Below are positions 9,666-18,788 of a stretch of DNA of 64,000 bases, one piece after another (position 1 is the first letter of the stretch; every line of letters begins with the position of its first letter). Source of the DNA: Emiliania huxleyi CCMP1516 (Eukaryota; Haptophyta; Isochrysidales; Noelaerhabdaceae). The translations under genes and the position numbers were made by a program. The stretch covers positions 501,417 through 565,416 of the forward strand of contig NW_005197877.1 in the NCBI RefSeq assembly GCF_000372725.1, read 5' to 3'. The notes under the pieces were generated by a model. The model did not search any database, was not told the DNA's origin, and saw only the letters and a program-made list of their open reading frames with translations.

Positions 9666-10665
9666 CTACTTCGCCTCTCCTAGCGCCTCTCCCGCGCCGC
9701 CGTACCCGACCCGCCCCGCCGGGAACTCGCCCTCCATGCCGGGGCTGTGCAGCCCGAACCGCAAGTTGAGCGAGCAACGTGGCTCGCCGCCCTCGTCCGC
9801 CAGCACGCCGTGCAAGCACGCGTCGCGCGCCGCGCCCGACAGCGCGTACGCCTCGCGGCCGCCGCTCTCGAGCCGAAAGCACAGCCGCTGCCGCGCGGCG
9901 CCGTCGGTCTGAAGCAGCACCGTCGCGGACCCTCGCACCGCCACGGTGACGATGACGACGCCTAGGAAGTGTCTAGGAAGTGTCTAGGAAGTGTCTAGGA
10001 AGCAGCACCGCCACGGTGACGATGACGACGCCAAAGCCGTCGTGCAGCGGCTCATCGAGGTGCGGCCGCAGGTAGCGCCGCCCGTTGTGCAAGTTCGGCT
10101 GCGCCGCAACCAGCCGCGCCGGCGACAGCGCGGACCGCGACGCGGCCGCGATCTGAGGCGCGAGGCACGCGCAGAGCCGGTCGAGCGCCGCGTCGAGCCC
10201 CTCGGGCAGGTCGTCCGGCTCGAGCAGGGAGGAGGCGCGCCGGTTGGCCTCGCGGTCCTCCGCTGCACGGCCGCCGGCGAGCTCGCGCATGCTGTGCGAG
10301 CGAGCGTGCAGCGCCTCGGCGGCGGGGTTCCGAAAGTAACCGTAGCACCGCTGCCGCCCCGAGCTGTCGTCGACGCCCCCCCACCCGGCCATCGTCTTGC
10401 GGTGCCGCTCCACGATTGTGTCGTGCAGCCTCACAAAGATCTCGTGGTCCTCCGCCGGCACGACCGCCTTGGCGAGCCCGAACGCCGCGGCAGGGACCGC
10501 GCCAAAGTCGACGTGGCGCGAGGCGGTCTCGGCGCACGCCGTCCACGCCTCCACCTCCTCCGCCTCGAGCTGCTCGACCACGCGCTGCGCCGCGGCAAAG
10601 AGCGCCGCGTCGCCGCTCGGCTCGACGCGCTGGCGTTTAACCGGAGCGGGCTTGCTGCGCGGCAT
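9666..10665 (-). CDS. AlkB-like 2-oxoglutarate Fe(II) dioxygenase, two exons
   Basis: Exons 10665-10032 and 9961-9666 give 309 residues. The N-terminus (PRSKPAPVKRQRV) resembles a nuclear localisation signal. The double-stranded beta-helix core shows the NGRRYLRPHLDEP segment with HxD iron ligands near residue 200, the strand GVVIVTVAVRGSATVLL rebuilt across the intron, and the C-terminal YALSGAARDACLHG with distal His followed by SLNLRF carrying the Arg expected to bind 2-oxoglutarate. Relatives demethylate alkylated DNA or RNA or hydroxylate proteins; the substrate is unknown. The intron (10031-9962) is a 70-bp GC-AG intron: a duplicated 28-bp exon segment plus 11-bp repeats. Removing it restores the domain exactly. 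Confidence 0.75.
9962..10001. repeat. 11-bp minisatellite within the AlkB intron
   Basis: Nearly four copies of TAGGAAGTGTC (plus strand) between two copies of a 28-bp exon segment at about 9934-9961 and 10004-10031. Confidence 0.95.
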
Positions 10666-11199
10666 ATATGCACGAGTAGGGTGCCGGCACTCCAGCGGGT
10701 CTGTCGTTGAGATCTACCTCAAGAGGTATTGGTGCACCAAGCCTAGTCGACTAATTCACGTTTCCGACTACTAAAAATGCTTCCCGTGCGAAAAAAAAGC
10801 TCGCAAGCACACCGCCGAAAAGGGCTCGGCGAGATCTCTCGATTGGCACCACTTCCCAAAAATCGACCCAAAAATCGCCCTCCAGACCCTCCCTGGTGGC
10901 CAGAGACGCGCGCCGCAGGCGAAGCGCTCGCCGCGGGCCTGCCCCGCCGGCCCCTGCCGACCACGCGTTGGCAGAGCGCTCCTGAGAGCACCAAACCTCG
11001 CTCAGAGAAGCGTTTTCCTCCTCTTCAGGCCGAGATGCGGTCCACGTACCAGTCCTCTGACCACCGCAGGGCGGCTGCTGTGCGAGAGAAGCCGCGCCAC
11101 TCGTTGTCTCGCACAGGTCGGAGGCTCACAGAGGGCGGGAGCCGATCCAGCAGCCGGCGTATGTTGGTGTCTCCGACGATGCCAGTATCTCCGACGTCG
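10666..11199. other. Intergenic region upstream of the AlkB gene
   Basis: Frames here are short and low in complexity. 11000-11200 may include coding sequence of the next feature, but no exon can be defined with confidence. Confidence 0.35.
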
Positions 11200-11726
11200 A
11201 CGTCGAGCACGCGCAGTGCTCCAGCTACGCACGACGTGCCAAGGCGGGCATGACACTTCAGCTGCAGGGGGGTGAGCATGGCCTGCACTGCACAGTGCCA
11301 AGTCGCTTCGGTCTCTGTCATCCCCCGAGGCCCAACCTCACCCTCGCACTCTCGCGCCTCCGTGGCTTCGCTTTCGTCGGCCTCTCCGACGCCTACCCCC
11401 TCTCGGTTTGCCTCTTCCACCTCAAGTTCGGCACGCCTTGCTTGCCTGTCGAGTTTTTGAATTCGCGGCCGACGAACGTGACGAAAACGTTGTTCGATAA
11501 ATTTACGCAAGGACTAGCTCAAGGAGTGCCCTTTGGCGGCTGCATCGATCAAACGGACGAGGACTTGTACCTCCATGTGCGCGAGCGGTTCATGATCGAA
11601 GTGGCCCATTTCGACGCTTCACCAGCCCGTTGCGCGCAAATTTGCCCATACGCACAGCGAGAGGCGTTTGCACTCAAGCCCAGGAAGTTGCGACGACCGC
11701 TCGCCCCAGGTGTCAAGCCCTGTTAG
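11200..11726 (+). CDS. Partial gene with sulfotransferase-like algal domain, exon structure unresolved
   Basis: The reading frame includes LRGFAFVGLSDAYPLSVCLF followed by a Cys-Pro segment, VEFLNSRPTN, and QTDEDLYLHVRERF. I recognise this pattern (FAFVGL, xSVCLFH, EFxNxR, D-E-x-LY) from a family common in algal genomes that resembles sulfotransferase C-terminal halves; that link is from memory and weak. The 5' part (about 11200-11320) is coding-like but contains a probable intron. No nucleotide-binding P-loop is visible, so an N-terminal part is missing or lies in undetected exons. It could also be a pseudogene. Confidence 0.4.
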
Positions 11727-12065
11727 AACCGGACCATCAACATCGGGTTCAGTAAAGCCCCTTGTCCTGCCGCGTGCTGGCTCCGGCTCAGGTCAGAGCG
11801 AAAACAGAGGGCCCAGCGACTCGTCGGTTGGGTGTAAACAAGCATCCCCACCAAGTGGCTTCAAACCGAAAAGGGCGTGAATAGAGCAGTCTTGATACTG
11901 CTGAGGACGAAGCCACGTGACCGCAGGGCCCCAGTGTGCAGTGACTGCGAGCTGTCAGGTGTTTACTGTGGAGGCGGAGGGCGTCCGATTTCATACACAT
12001 GGAAATCTCTGCGCTACATCGGAAGATCCTTGGACTGTAGATCGTAGATGCCTTTTAGAGATCTC
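11727..12065. other. Intergenic region
   Basis: No gene recognised. The right part is AT-richer and may be the 3' end of the small UBA-like gene next to it. Confidence 0.4.
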
Positions 12066-12368
12066 TTAAGTGGCAAATCTCCTGCCAAGAGCAGCAGTAG
12101 ATTGAAGAACTGGTGGAGGCAAATCTTCTCCGGTGTAGTAGATGCTCGAGAGGACAGAGGAGTCTGAGATATCTCGAGTTGGTGCGTGCAGGGTCTCGGG
12201 TCTCGCTCGTCGCTTGAGATCTTGCGCGACAGGAGAGGTGGAGATTCTGACTTCGCGCCAAAGGCGCCTAGAGATCATCTCGACGTCGCCGCCAGCCATC
12301 TCGAGGTAAGAGGCCGCCTGGGCGGGGTCGAGGCCCGTGATGGCGGCCACAGAGTCCGCCATATACAT
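12066..12368 (-). CDS. Small UBA-like domain protein (UBX-family N-terminus-like)
   Basis: 100 residues from ATG 12368 (ATG 12362 is two codons later). Residues about 3-40 read ADSVAAITGLDPAQAASYLE and GGDVEMISRRLW, which fits the ubiquitin-associated fold at the start of p47/UBXN-type cofactors of the Cdc48/p97 ATPase. No UBX domain follows in frame, so the gene is short, truncated or continues in further exons. It starts only 23 bp from the stop of the F-box/RCC1 gene, same strand. The role in ubiquitin binding is inferred from fold similarity alone. Confidence 0.5.
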   Translation of the reverse strand: MYMADSVAAITGLDPAQAASYLEMAGGDVEMISRRLWREVRISTSPVAQDLKRRARPETLHAPTRDISDSSVLSSIYYTGEDLPPPVLQSTAALGRRFAT

Positions 12369-12390
12369 TGAAAAAATAAAACGCCCGCAC

Positions 12391-13821
12391 TCAAGCACTC
12401 TCCATCCCCTGCGCCCACACCTCAACCTTCTTGGGCAGCAGCTGGTTCGACTCGTCCTCTCCGTGGCCTAGGCGGCCATATTCGCCCTTGCCCCAGGCAA
12501 AGACGGCGCCGTCGGCGGTGAGGGCGAGGCTGTGGTCGCCTCCCGCCGACGTAGTGACGACGCGCTGGCCAGCAAAGGCCTCGATCTTCTTGGGCAGCAG
12601 CTGCCTCTGCACGTCGCCGTGGCCCAGCTGGCCACAGCCTCCATAGCCCCAGCTCCAGACAGCGCCGTCGGCGGTGACGGCAAGGCTGGTACTGTAGCCA
12701 GCTGATACAGCGACGACGCGCTGCCCAGCCAAGGCCTCGACCTTCTTCGGCAGCAGCTGCCTCTGCTGGTCGCCGTGGCCCAACCGGCCAAAGCCTCCAT
12801 AGCCCCAGTTCCAGACACTGCCGTTGGCGGTGAGGGCGAGGCTGTGCTCGCCTGCAGCCGACACGGCGACGACGCGCTGCGCAGCAAAGGCCTCGACCTT
12901 CTTGGGCAGCAGCTGGCTCTGCTGGTTGCCGTGGCCCAAACAGACTCCACGGCCCCAGCTCCAGACACTGCCGTCGGCAGTGAGGGCGAGGCTGTGCGAG
13001 AGTGCAGCCGACACAGCGACGACGCGCTGGCCAGCAAAGGCCTCGATCTTCTTGGGCAGCAGCTGGGTTTGCTCGTCGCCGTGGCCCAGCTGGCCTTCGT
13101 CTCCGTCGCCCCAGCTCCAGACGGCTCCGTCGGCGGTGAGGGCAAGGCTGTGGTACTCTCCAGCCGCCACGGCGACGACGCGCTGGCCATCAAATGCCTC
13201 GACCTTCTTCGGCTGCCACTGATCCTCATGGTCGCCGTGGCCCAGCTTGCCCTCCCCTCCACCGCCCCAGCTCCAAACAGCACCGCCGGCGGTGAGGGCG
13301 AGGCTGTGGTATCCTCCAGCTGCCACGCTCACGGCGCGCTCGCCATCCAGCGCCGACGGGAGGCGCGTCGGCGTGTTGAGTCGCGTCACGCCCTCGCCGT
13401 GGCCGAGCAGCGCTGGAAGGAAGGACGGCGCTGAGCCGCACGACGATAGCCGCCCCTCGCCAACGATAAAAAGGCTGTGCCGACCGCCTGCCGCCACCCT
13501 CGCCGGCGGGTTGGACTCGTACAGCAGCGCAGACAAGCACAGCCACCGCACGGCGCAGACCTCGCCCTCTGGCTGCGCCGGCAGCTCGAAGCCGCGCTCT
13601 TGCGCCCACAAGCGGATGCCCTCCACCGCAAGCGAGGCGTGAAAGAGGAGGGAGACGGCCGCGACGCAAGCGATGTGGACGGGGTCGCAGCGAGAGACGA
13701 CGCGCACGAGGAGGTCGGTGGGGAGGTCGAGCAGGCGGGCGGGCGGCGGCGTGTCTGCCGAGGGCGCGGCGGCGGCGGCGGTGGCGAGGCGGCGCGAGCG
13801 GCGGCGCGGTGGCGTGGACAT
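12391..13821 (-). CDS. F-box/RCC1-repeat protein, intact copy of a tandem array
   Basis: 476 residues, single exon. An F-box-like motif (LLDLPTDLLVRVVSRCD, about residues 30-46) is followed by about seven RCC1 units of roughly 50 residues, each with SLALTADGAVWSWG, LGHGD, QLLPKKVEA and GQRVVAVSAG. RCC1 repeats fold as a beta-propeller used for protein binding; with an F-box this suggests a substrate receptor of an SCF-type ubiquitin ligase (inference). The copy at 17118-18526 is frameshifted and others are remnants, so this is the only complete member here. The upstream region is interrupted by a retrotransposon about 50 bp from the ATG. Confidence 0.85.
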   Translation of the reverse strand: MSTPPRRRSRRLATAAAAAPSADTPPPARLLDLPTDLLVRVVSRCDPVHIACVAAVSLLFHASLAVEGIRLWAQERGFELPAQPEGEVCAVRWLCLSALLYESNPPARVAAGGRHSLFIVGEGRLSSCGSAPSFLPALLGHGEGVTRLNTPTRLPSALDGERAVSVAAGGYHSLALTAGGAVWSWGGGGEGKLGHGDHEDQWQPKKVEAFDGQRVVAVAAGEYHSLALTADGAVWSWGDGDEGQLGHGDEQTQLLPKKIEAFAGQRVVAVSAALSHSLALTADGSVWSWGRGVCLGHGNQQSQLLPKKVEAFAAQRVVAVSAAGEHSLALTANGSVWNWGYGGFGRLGHGDQQRQLLPKKVEALAGQRVVAVSAGYSTSLAVTADGAVWSWGYGGCGQLGHGDVQRQLLPKKIEAFAGQRVVTTSAGGDHSLALTADGAVFAWGKGEYGRLGHGEDESNQLLPKKVEVWAQGMESA

Positions 13822-13825
13822 CGCG

Positions 13826-13860
13826 AGAAAAAGAATTCAGAATGGGAAATTCTTTTTCCG
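13826..13860. promoter_or_regulatory. Inverted repeat upstream of the F-box/RCC1 gene
   Basis: GAAAAAGAATT and AATTCTTTTTC form a perfect 11-bp inverted repeat around a 10-base spacer, immediately upstream of the start codon. The same arrangement with one spacer change lies before the second copy at about 18531-18565. It may be a promoter element or a 5' UTR hairpin; its function is inferred only from position and conservation between duplicates. Confidence 0.5.
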
Positions 13861-16800
13861 AGGCCAAGGTTTGAGGACGACGAACACGGATGGGAGTACC
13901 TCTGCGAATGGGAAGGCGAGCAGAGCGACAGCTGGGTGTGGCACGATAAGATGCCCCACACATGGTCCGAGCCTGACTGTTCTTCACCTTACTACATACA
14001 TACATACATGGGAGCGGGAGCTAATGCACGCGCAAGGCGTGAGACGGCAAGCGGCGTCCTTCCGAGAGTGGCTAGAACACCGCAGAAGACTAGGTAGATC
14101 GGGGCCGGAGGCAGCGCAAGCGGACAGAGCACTAGAGACGTGCGATGGAAAGAGTAATGCTCCGTCGTGGAGCGACGTGCTCGATCGATTCATTGAATAC
14201 AGCAGGGAGGTAAACGGGGTGTGCACAAGCGCACCCAACATGACAGAACACACGTTCGAAGAAGGGCGAACCAGGACGGACATCCGAGTGGAGGGGAAGG
14301 CCAGGACGCTCTACCTCGGAGGGAAGAAACCGGCGCAAGACAGCGGCACGCAACTGGGGTCGAGAGAGGACGGGGACAATCGAGTGATAAAGCTGGAGGG
14401 GACCCCGGGCCTCGATACGAACGCGACATGGGAGGAGGAGATACCTGAGCAAAATAAGATCACGAAGGACGCGGTGAGAAAGATGATGGAGAGACAGGAT
14501 AGGGAGCGACAGGAGGGGAGCCTCGGGGAGGATGAGACGTTGTTCCCAGAGGGGGCGCCCCAGAGACACATAAACTGGCAGAAAGAAGACTACGAGCTGT
14601 TTGTGGGGCACGGACACGGGGCGAGCGCGATCAGAGTAGGGGAGCTACAGGAGGACCCCCTAACGCGCTTCTTGCTCCGATACGACGAATTTGAGACGGG
14701 GGGAGAGCTGACGGACGGCAACGGGAAGCGAATTAAGATGGGAAAAGACAGTGAGCCGCTGCGGTCGGGGAAGGGACGAGCCCTGAACGTGAAAGTAGCG
14801 CAGACATGCCTCGCGCTGCACGTCTCACACCAGTTCACACACTTTGCGGCGACGGACGGAGGAAAGGACCATGAGGACAAAATGGCGGAGGATGGAAAGT
14901 ACGTGCCGAACCCTAGGGTGGCGTACGGCGTGTTCGAAGGACCGACACGATTCGGAAAGAGCGTCCCGGGAGACGCACAGGTAAAGGATCCCAACGGAAT
15001 CGGACCCTGTGAGGAAGGGGAGATACGGACAGCGTTTGGGGCGGGAATGTGGGGAGGAAAGCTCCCGAACATGTGGGAGCCGATAGACGCGGAGATGTAC
15101 GCGATACTCGCATACTTACGCAAAATGGCGAGAGCGAGCGATGCGCAATCGCGGCGGTGCTTAGTGCTATGCGACTGCAAACCCGCGCTGCAGCAAATTG
15201 AGAACGCGCACCGCAAAGGGATGCCAGAAGGTCTGAGGGACTGGGAGAGAGGAGGTCTCCTGGAGGCGATTGCATACTATAGATCGAAGCTAGAGGGGGT
15301 GGTCTTCATGTGGGTGCCAGCACACGTGGGAATAGCCTGCAACGCATACGCCGACGCGGTGGCGACAGCACACCTCGGGGATAACGACACGGAGGACGCC
15401 TCGAAAGTGGTGCGGGACGCGGTGCGGACGCGGCCATGCATGTACACGGTACGAAGGGAGGCGGCGGAGAACACAGAGGAGAAGGAGATAGTGGACCGGC
15501 GGACGTACGGACACATGTGTAAGAGCGCGCACGAATGGGTGTGCGAGCAATATCGAAAGACAGTGAGGCCGGGATCGCACACGGCAGGGGTGGCGGGACG
15601 GTTGTGGAGCGAAGTGGCGGTAGCCAGCCTCAAACATCGATGGGATAATAAGATGAGATTACCAGACGAGAACGGGGGGAAGGATAGGCGGGCGACATTC
15701 GACGACGTCGGGGATCACAATGTGACGACCAAAACGATCTTGGGGGCCAGGGTGAGACAACAGGTCGGGGTGCCACATGGGGCGCACCACAGGCGTATTT
15801 TAGAGGGGGAAAAGAAGCGGGGAATGAGGGGCCCCGCCACGAGAAGTGCGTTCTGGGGATGCAGAGCGTGCAAAGCGGCTAGGGATGAGGCCACAAAAGA
15901 GGCGCGCGAGGCGAGGAGGAGACGCGGGGAGCTGAAAGACTGGGACGACTGGAAACAAGAAGACAGTGAGCCACCACAGGCGTCGTTGGCGCACATACTG
16001 AGCGGCAGCTGCGCTGGAAATAAGGAAGAGGCGCGTCACTTCATGCGGAAGCTCGACAAACACACAGCGAGGGCGACAGCAAGAGTTGAACGGGAGGCGC
16101 CGGACTCAAAAGACACCGCCACATTCCTGAGACGAGCGAGGGCAGCCTCCTTAAAGGCGAAAGGGTCTAGATTTGGAGCGCTCGCCGAAGAGGAGTACGA
16201 CAAAATAGCGCCCGTGATTGCCTGCACGCTACCCGCACTCACGGACTCCATACCCGAAAGAAAGAGAAGGGAGCTCGCGGGAGAGGTGACGAGTGAACTA
16301 CAGGTAGTGGGGAAGGCAGCCTCGATTGCCATACAGACATGGGTACGAAACAACGACAAGACCAAGGCACGGGCAGAGGAACGAGAGAAGAATATAGGGT
16401 GGATAAAGCGCCTGTTCACGGCATGGAGGGTGAGCCACACCGAACGTACCGAGCGAAGAGCCGAACGGAAGGAGGACGGGGAAGATGACTCCGAGGAGGA
16501 CGAACCAGTGGAAATTCAGTTGTCAGATGTCACGATGCATCCGAAGGGGACCCCAGCGCCGGCATCATCCGTAGAGGCACGAGTGTTCGAAGAGAGAGTG
16601 GACCTGAGCAACAACATGACCTGCAGGCAAATGATCGGAGTGGGAGTCAGAAATGTGGTCCTTGCGCGAGGGGAGCTCGATAGACTCGAGGGGCCAGGAT
16701 ATGCAGCAAGGAGGGCGGAGCTGCGCCGAAAGGCGAAAGAAGCCGAGAGAACAAGGGAACGGCAGGCGGCGGCGGCGCAGGACGAGGCAGAAGAGAATGA

Positions 16801-17047
16801 CGCGACAGAGGAGGAAGTGACAAGGGAGAGAACGACGAGAGTGGGACGGCCGCGAGGTGGCATGAAGGTTGCAGCGAGAATCGGCGAGAGACTGCGAAAA
16901 GAGATAGGAAGAGGCAGACTCCCTAGGGTGGGCGACGGCTAGCGCATCACACTCCTCTCCTTAAAATCCCTGTGTGGTGGCGGCGTGCCGTCCTCCCATC
17001 CCTCCCTTGGGTTGTCTGTTTTCTTTCTTTCTTTAGGCCAAGGTTTG
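13861..17047 (+). mobile_element. Non-LTR (LINE-like) retrotransposon copy with 13-bp target-site duplication
   Basis: The element proper is 13874-17034. It is flanked by AGGCCAAGGTTTG at 13861-13873 and 17035-17047. The 3' end is a CTTT tail, and the same 3' end recurs in truncated copies at 28842-29137 and 40739-41160. The un-occupied target survives in the paralogous upstream region at 18566-18578. Base composition is visibly less GC-rich than its neighbours. The encoded ORF has RNase H and a CCHC motif but no reverse transcriptase, so the copy is probably 5'-truncated. Confidence 0.9.
14024..16942 (+). CDS. Retrotransposon ORF: RNase H domain plus long C-terminal region
   Basis: The first in-frame ATG inside the element is at 14024, giving 972 residues; the open frame extends further upstream. 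An RNase H fold is clear: D278 (AATDGG), E357 (DAEMYA), D384 (LVLCDCK), then VFMWVPAHVGIACNAYAD with D444. This WVPAHVGI signature is typical of RNase H carried by non-LTR retrotransposons. Downstream, WGCRACK and HILSGSC give the Cys-Cys-His-Cys finger usual at LINE C-termini. A basic Arg-rich tail with RPRGG follows. No endonuclease and no reverse transcriptase YxDD motif is present. All catalytic acids are retained and there are no stops, so loss of function must be recent or the ORF still serves a purpose. Confidence 0.8.
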   Translation: MHAQGVRRQAASFREWLEHRRRLGRSGPEAAQADRALETCDGKSNAPSWSDVLDRFIEYSREVNGVCTSAPNMTEHTFEEGRTRTDIRVEGKARTLYLGGKKPAQDSGTQLGSREDGDNRVIKLEGTPGLDTNATWEEEIPEQNKITKDAVRKMMERQDRERQEGSLGEDETLFPEGAPQRHINWQKEDYELFVGHGHGASAIRVGELQEDPLTRFLLRYDEFETGGELTDGNGKRIKMGKDSEPLRSGKGRALNVKVAQTCLALHVSHQFTHFAATDGGKDHEDKMAEDGKYVPNPRVAYGVFEGPTRFGKSVPGDAQVKDPNGIGPCEEGEIRTAFGAGMWGGKLPNMWEPIDAEMYAILAYLRKMARASDAQSRRCLVLCDCKPALQQIENAHRKGMPEGLRDWERGGLLEAIAYYRSKLEGVVFMWVPAHVGIACNAYADAVATAHLGDNDTEDASKVVRDAVRTRPCMYTVRREAAENTEEKEIVDRRTYGHMCKSAHEWVCEQYRKTVRPGSHTAGVAGRLWSEVAVASLKHRWDNKMRLPDENGGKDRRATFDDVGDHNVTTKTILGARVRQQVGVPHGAHHRRILEGEKKRGMRGPATRSAFWGCRACKAARDEATKEAREARRRRGELKDWDDWKQEDSEPPQASLAHILSGSCAGNKEEARHFMRKLDKHTARATARVEREAPDSKDTATFLRRARAASLKAKGSRFGALAEEEYDKIAPVIACTLPALTDSIPERKRRELAGEVTSELQVVGKAASIAIQTWVRNNDKTKARAEEREKNIGWIKRLFTAWRVSHTERTERRAERKEDGEDDSEEDEPVEIQLSDVTMHPKGTPAPASSVEARVFEERVDLSNNMTCRQMIGVGVRNVVLARGELDRLEGPGYAARRAELRRKAKEAERTRERQAAAAQDEAEENDATEEEVTRERTTRVGRPRGGMKVAARIGERLRKEIGRGRLPRVGDG

Positions 17048-17117
17048 CTCGTGCGGCGCGGCGAGAGTTGCGACACTCGTTCGCCTCCAAGTTCGTATGT
17101 TAACTCGACTCAAGCAC

Positions 17118-18526
17118 TTACAGCCCTTGGCCTTGCGCCCACACCTCGATCTTCTTGGGCAGCTGCTGCCTCTGCTCGTCGCCGTGGCCTAGGCGGCCGC
17201 TTTCGCCCTCGCCCCAGGTGAAGACGGCGCCGTCGGCGGTGAGGGCGAGGTTGTGGTCGCCTCCCGCCGACGTAGCGACGACGCGCCGCCCAGCCAAGGC
17301 CTCGATCTTCTTTGGCTGCCGCTGCATCTGCCAGTCGCCGTGGCCCAGCTGGCCAAAGCCTCCAAAGCCCCAGCTCCAGACAGCTCCGTCGGCGGTGAGG
17401 GCAAGGCTGTGCGCATCTCCAGCCGACACAGCGACGACGCGCTGGCCAGCCAAGGCCTCGATCTTCTTCGGCAGCAGCCGGTCCTGCGCGTCGCCGTGGC
17501 CCAACCGCCCAAAGGTTCCACAGCCCCAGCTCCAAACGGCGCCGTCGGCGGCGAGGGCGAAGCTGTAGCTATATCCAGCCGACACAGCGACGACGCGCCG
17601 CCCAGCGAAGGCCTCAACCTTCTTCGGCTGGTTCTGGTTCTGGTGACGCCACCGCCCCAGCTCCAGATAGCGCCGTCGGCGGTGAGGGCGAGGCTGTGGA
17701 ATGCTCCAGCCGACACAGCGACGACGCGCTGACCAGCAAAGGCCTCGACCTTCTTTGGCTGCGGCTGGATCTGCGTGTCGCCGTGGCCCAACTCGCCAAA
17801 GCCTCCATGGCCCCAGCTCCAGACGCTGCCGTTAGCGGTGAGGGCGAGGCTGTGTTCGCCCCCAGCCAGCACAGCGACGACGCGCTGGCCAGCGAAGGCC
17901 TCGATCTTCTTCGGCTCCAGCTGGGCCTGCCTGTCGCCGTGGCCCAACCGCCCAAGGTGACCATCGCCCCAGCTCCAGACGGCGCCGCCGGCGGTGATGG
18001 CGAGGCTGTGCGCATCTCCAGCCGACACAGCAACGGCGCGCTCGCCTCCCAGCGGAGAAGGGAGGCGCGTCGGCGTGATGAGCCGCGTCACGCCCTCGCC
18101 GTGGCCGAGCAGGGCTGGACAGAAGGACGGTGCAGAGCCGCACGACGAGAGCCGCCCCTCGCCGTCGATGAAAACGCTGTGCCGATCGCCTGCCGCCGCC
18201 CTCGCCGGCGGGTTGGACTCGCGCAGCAGAGCCGAAACGCACAGCCACCGCACGGCGCAGCTCTCGCCCTCTGGCTGTGCCGGCAGCTCGGAGCCGCGCT
18301 CTTGCGCCCACAAGCGGATGCCCTCCACCGCAAGCGAGGCGTGAAAGAGGAGGGAGACGGCCGCGGCGCGAGCGATGTCGACGGGGCTGTCGCAGCGAGA
18401 GACGACGCACACGAGGAGGTCGGTGGGGAGGTCGAGGAGGCGGGCGGGCGGCGGCGTGTCTGCCGAGGGCGCGGCGGCGGCGGCGGTGGCGAGGCGGCGC
18501 GAGCGGCGGCGCGGTGGCGTGGACAT
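17118..18526 (-). pseudogene. F-box/RCC1-repeat gene, second tandem copy, frameshifted
   Basis: The N-terminal half is intact (F-box-like LLDLPTDLLVCVVSRCD, then RCC1 units). Near 17640 a deletion of roughly 20 bases removes the LGHGD part of one unit and shifts the frame. The correct frame resumes from about 17635 to the stop at 17118 (units with WGCGTFGRLGHGD and WGFGGFGQLGHGD). Read straight, translation would run on in a basic, low-complexity frame. An assembly error is possible but the missing segment argues for real decay. Upstream it carries the same inverted repeat and the unoccupied retrotransposon target. Confidence 0.85.
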
Positions 18527-18565
18527 CGCGAGAAAAAGAATTCAGAATCGGAAATTCTTTTTCCG

Positions 18566-18578
18566 AGGCCAAGGTTTG
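18566..18578. other. Empty target site of the retrotransposon
   Basis: AGGCCAAGGTTTG once, with flanks matching both sides of the insertion at 13861-17047. It shows the sequence before insertion in the tandemly duplicated upstream region. Confidence 0.9.
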
Positions 18579-18648
18579 CTCGTGCGGCGCGGCGAGAGTT
18601 GCGACACTCGTTCGCCTCCAAGTTCGTATGTTAACTCGACTCAAGCAC

Positions 18649-18756
18649 TTACAGCCCTTGCGCCCACACCTCGATCTTCTTGGGCAGCAGCTGGTTCGAC
18701 TCGCCCTCTCCGTGGCCTAGGCGGCCATATGCGCCCTTGCCCCAGGTGAAGACCCA
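18649..18756 (-). pseudogene. F-box/RCC1 remnant, third array copy
   Basis: Only the last RCC1 unit survives (GAYGRLGHGEGESNQLLPKK then EVWAQGL and stop). Similarity ends abruptly near 18756, where unrelated sequence begins. Confidence 0.85.
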
Positions 18757-18788
18757 CGCTTCATGTGATGAGTGTGGGCAGGGCGGGC

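Noticed and set aside
13673..13873. Extension of the retrotransposon frame upstream of 13874
   Set aside because: This part is outside the target-site duplications and is antisense to the RCC1 gene.
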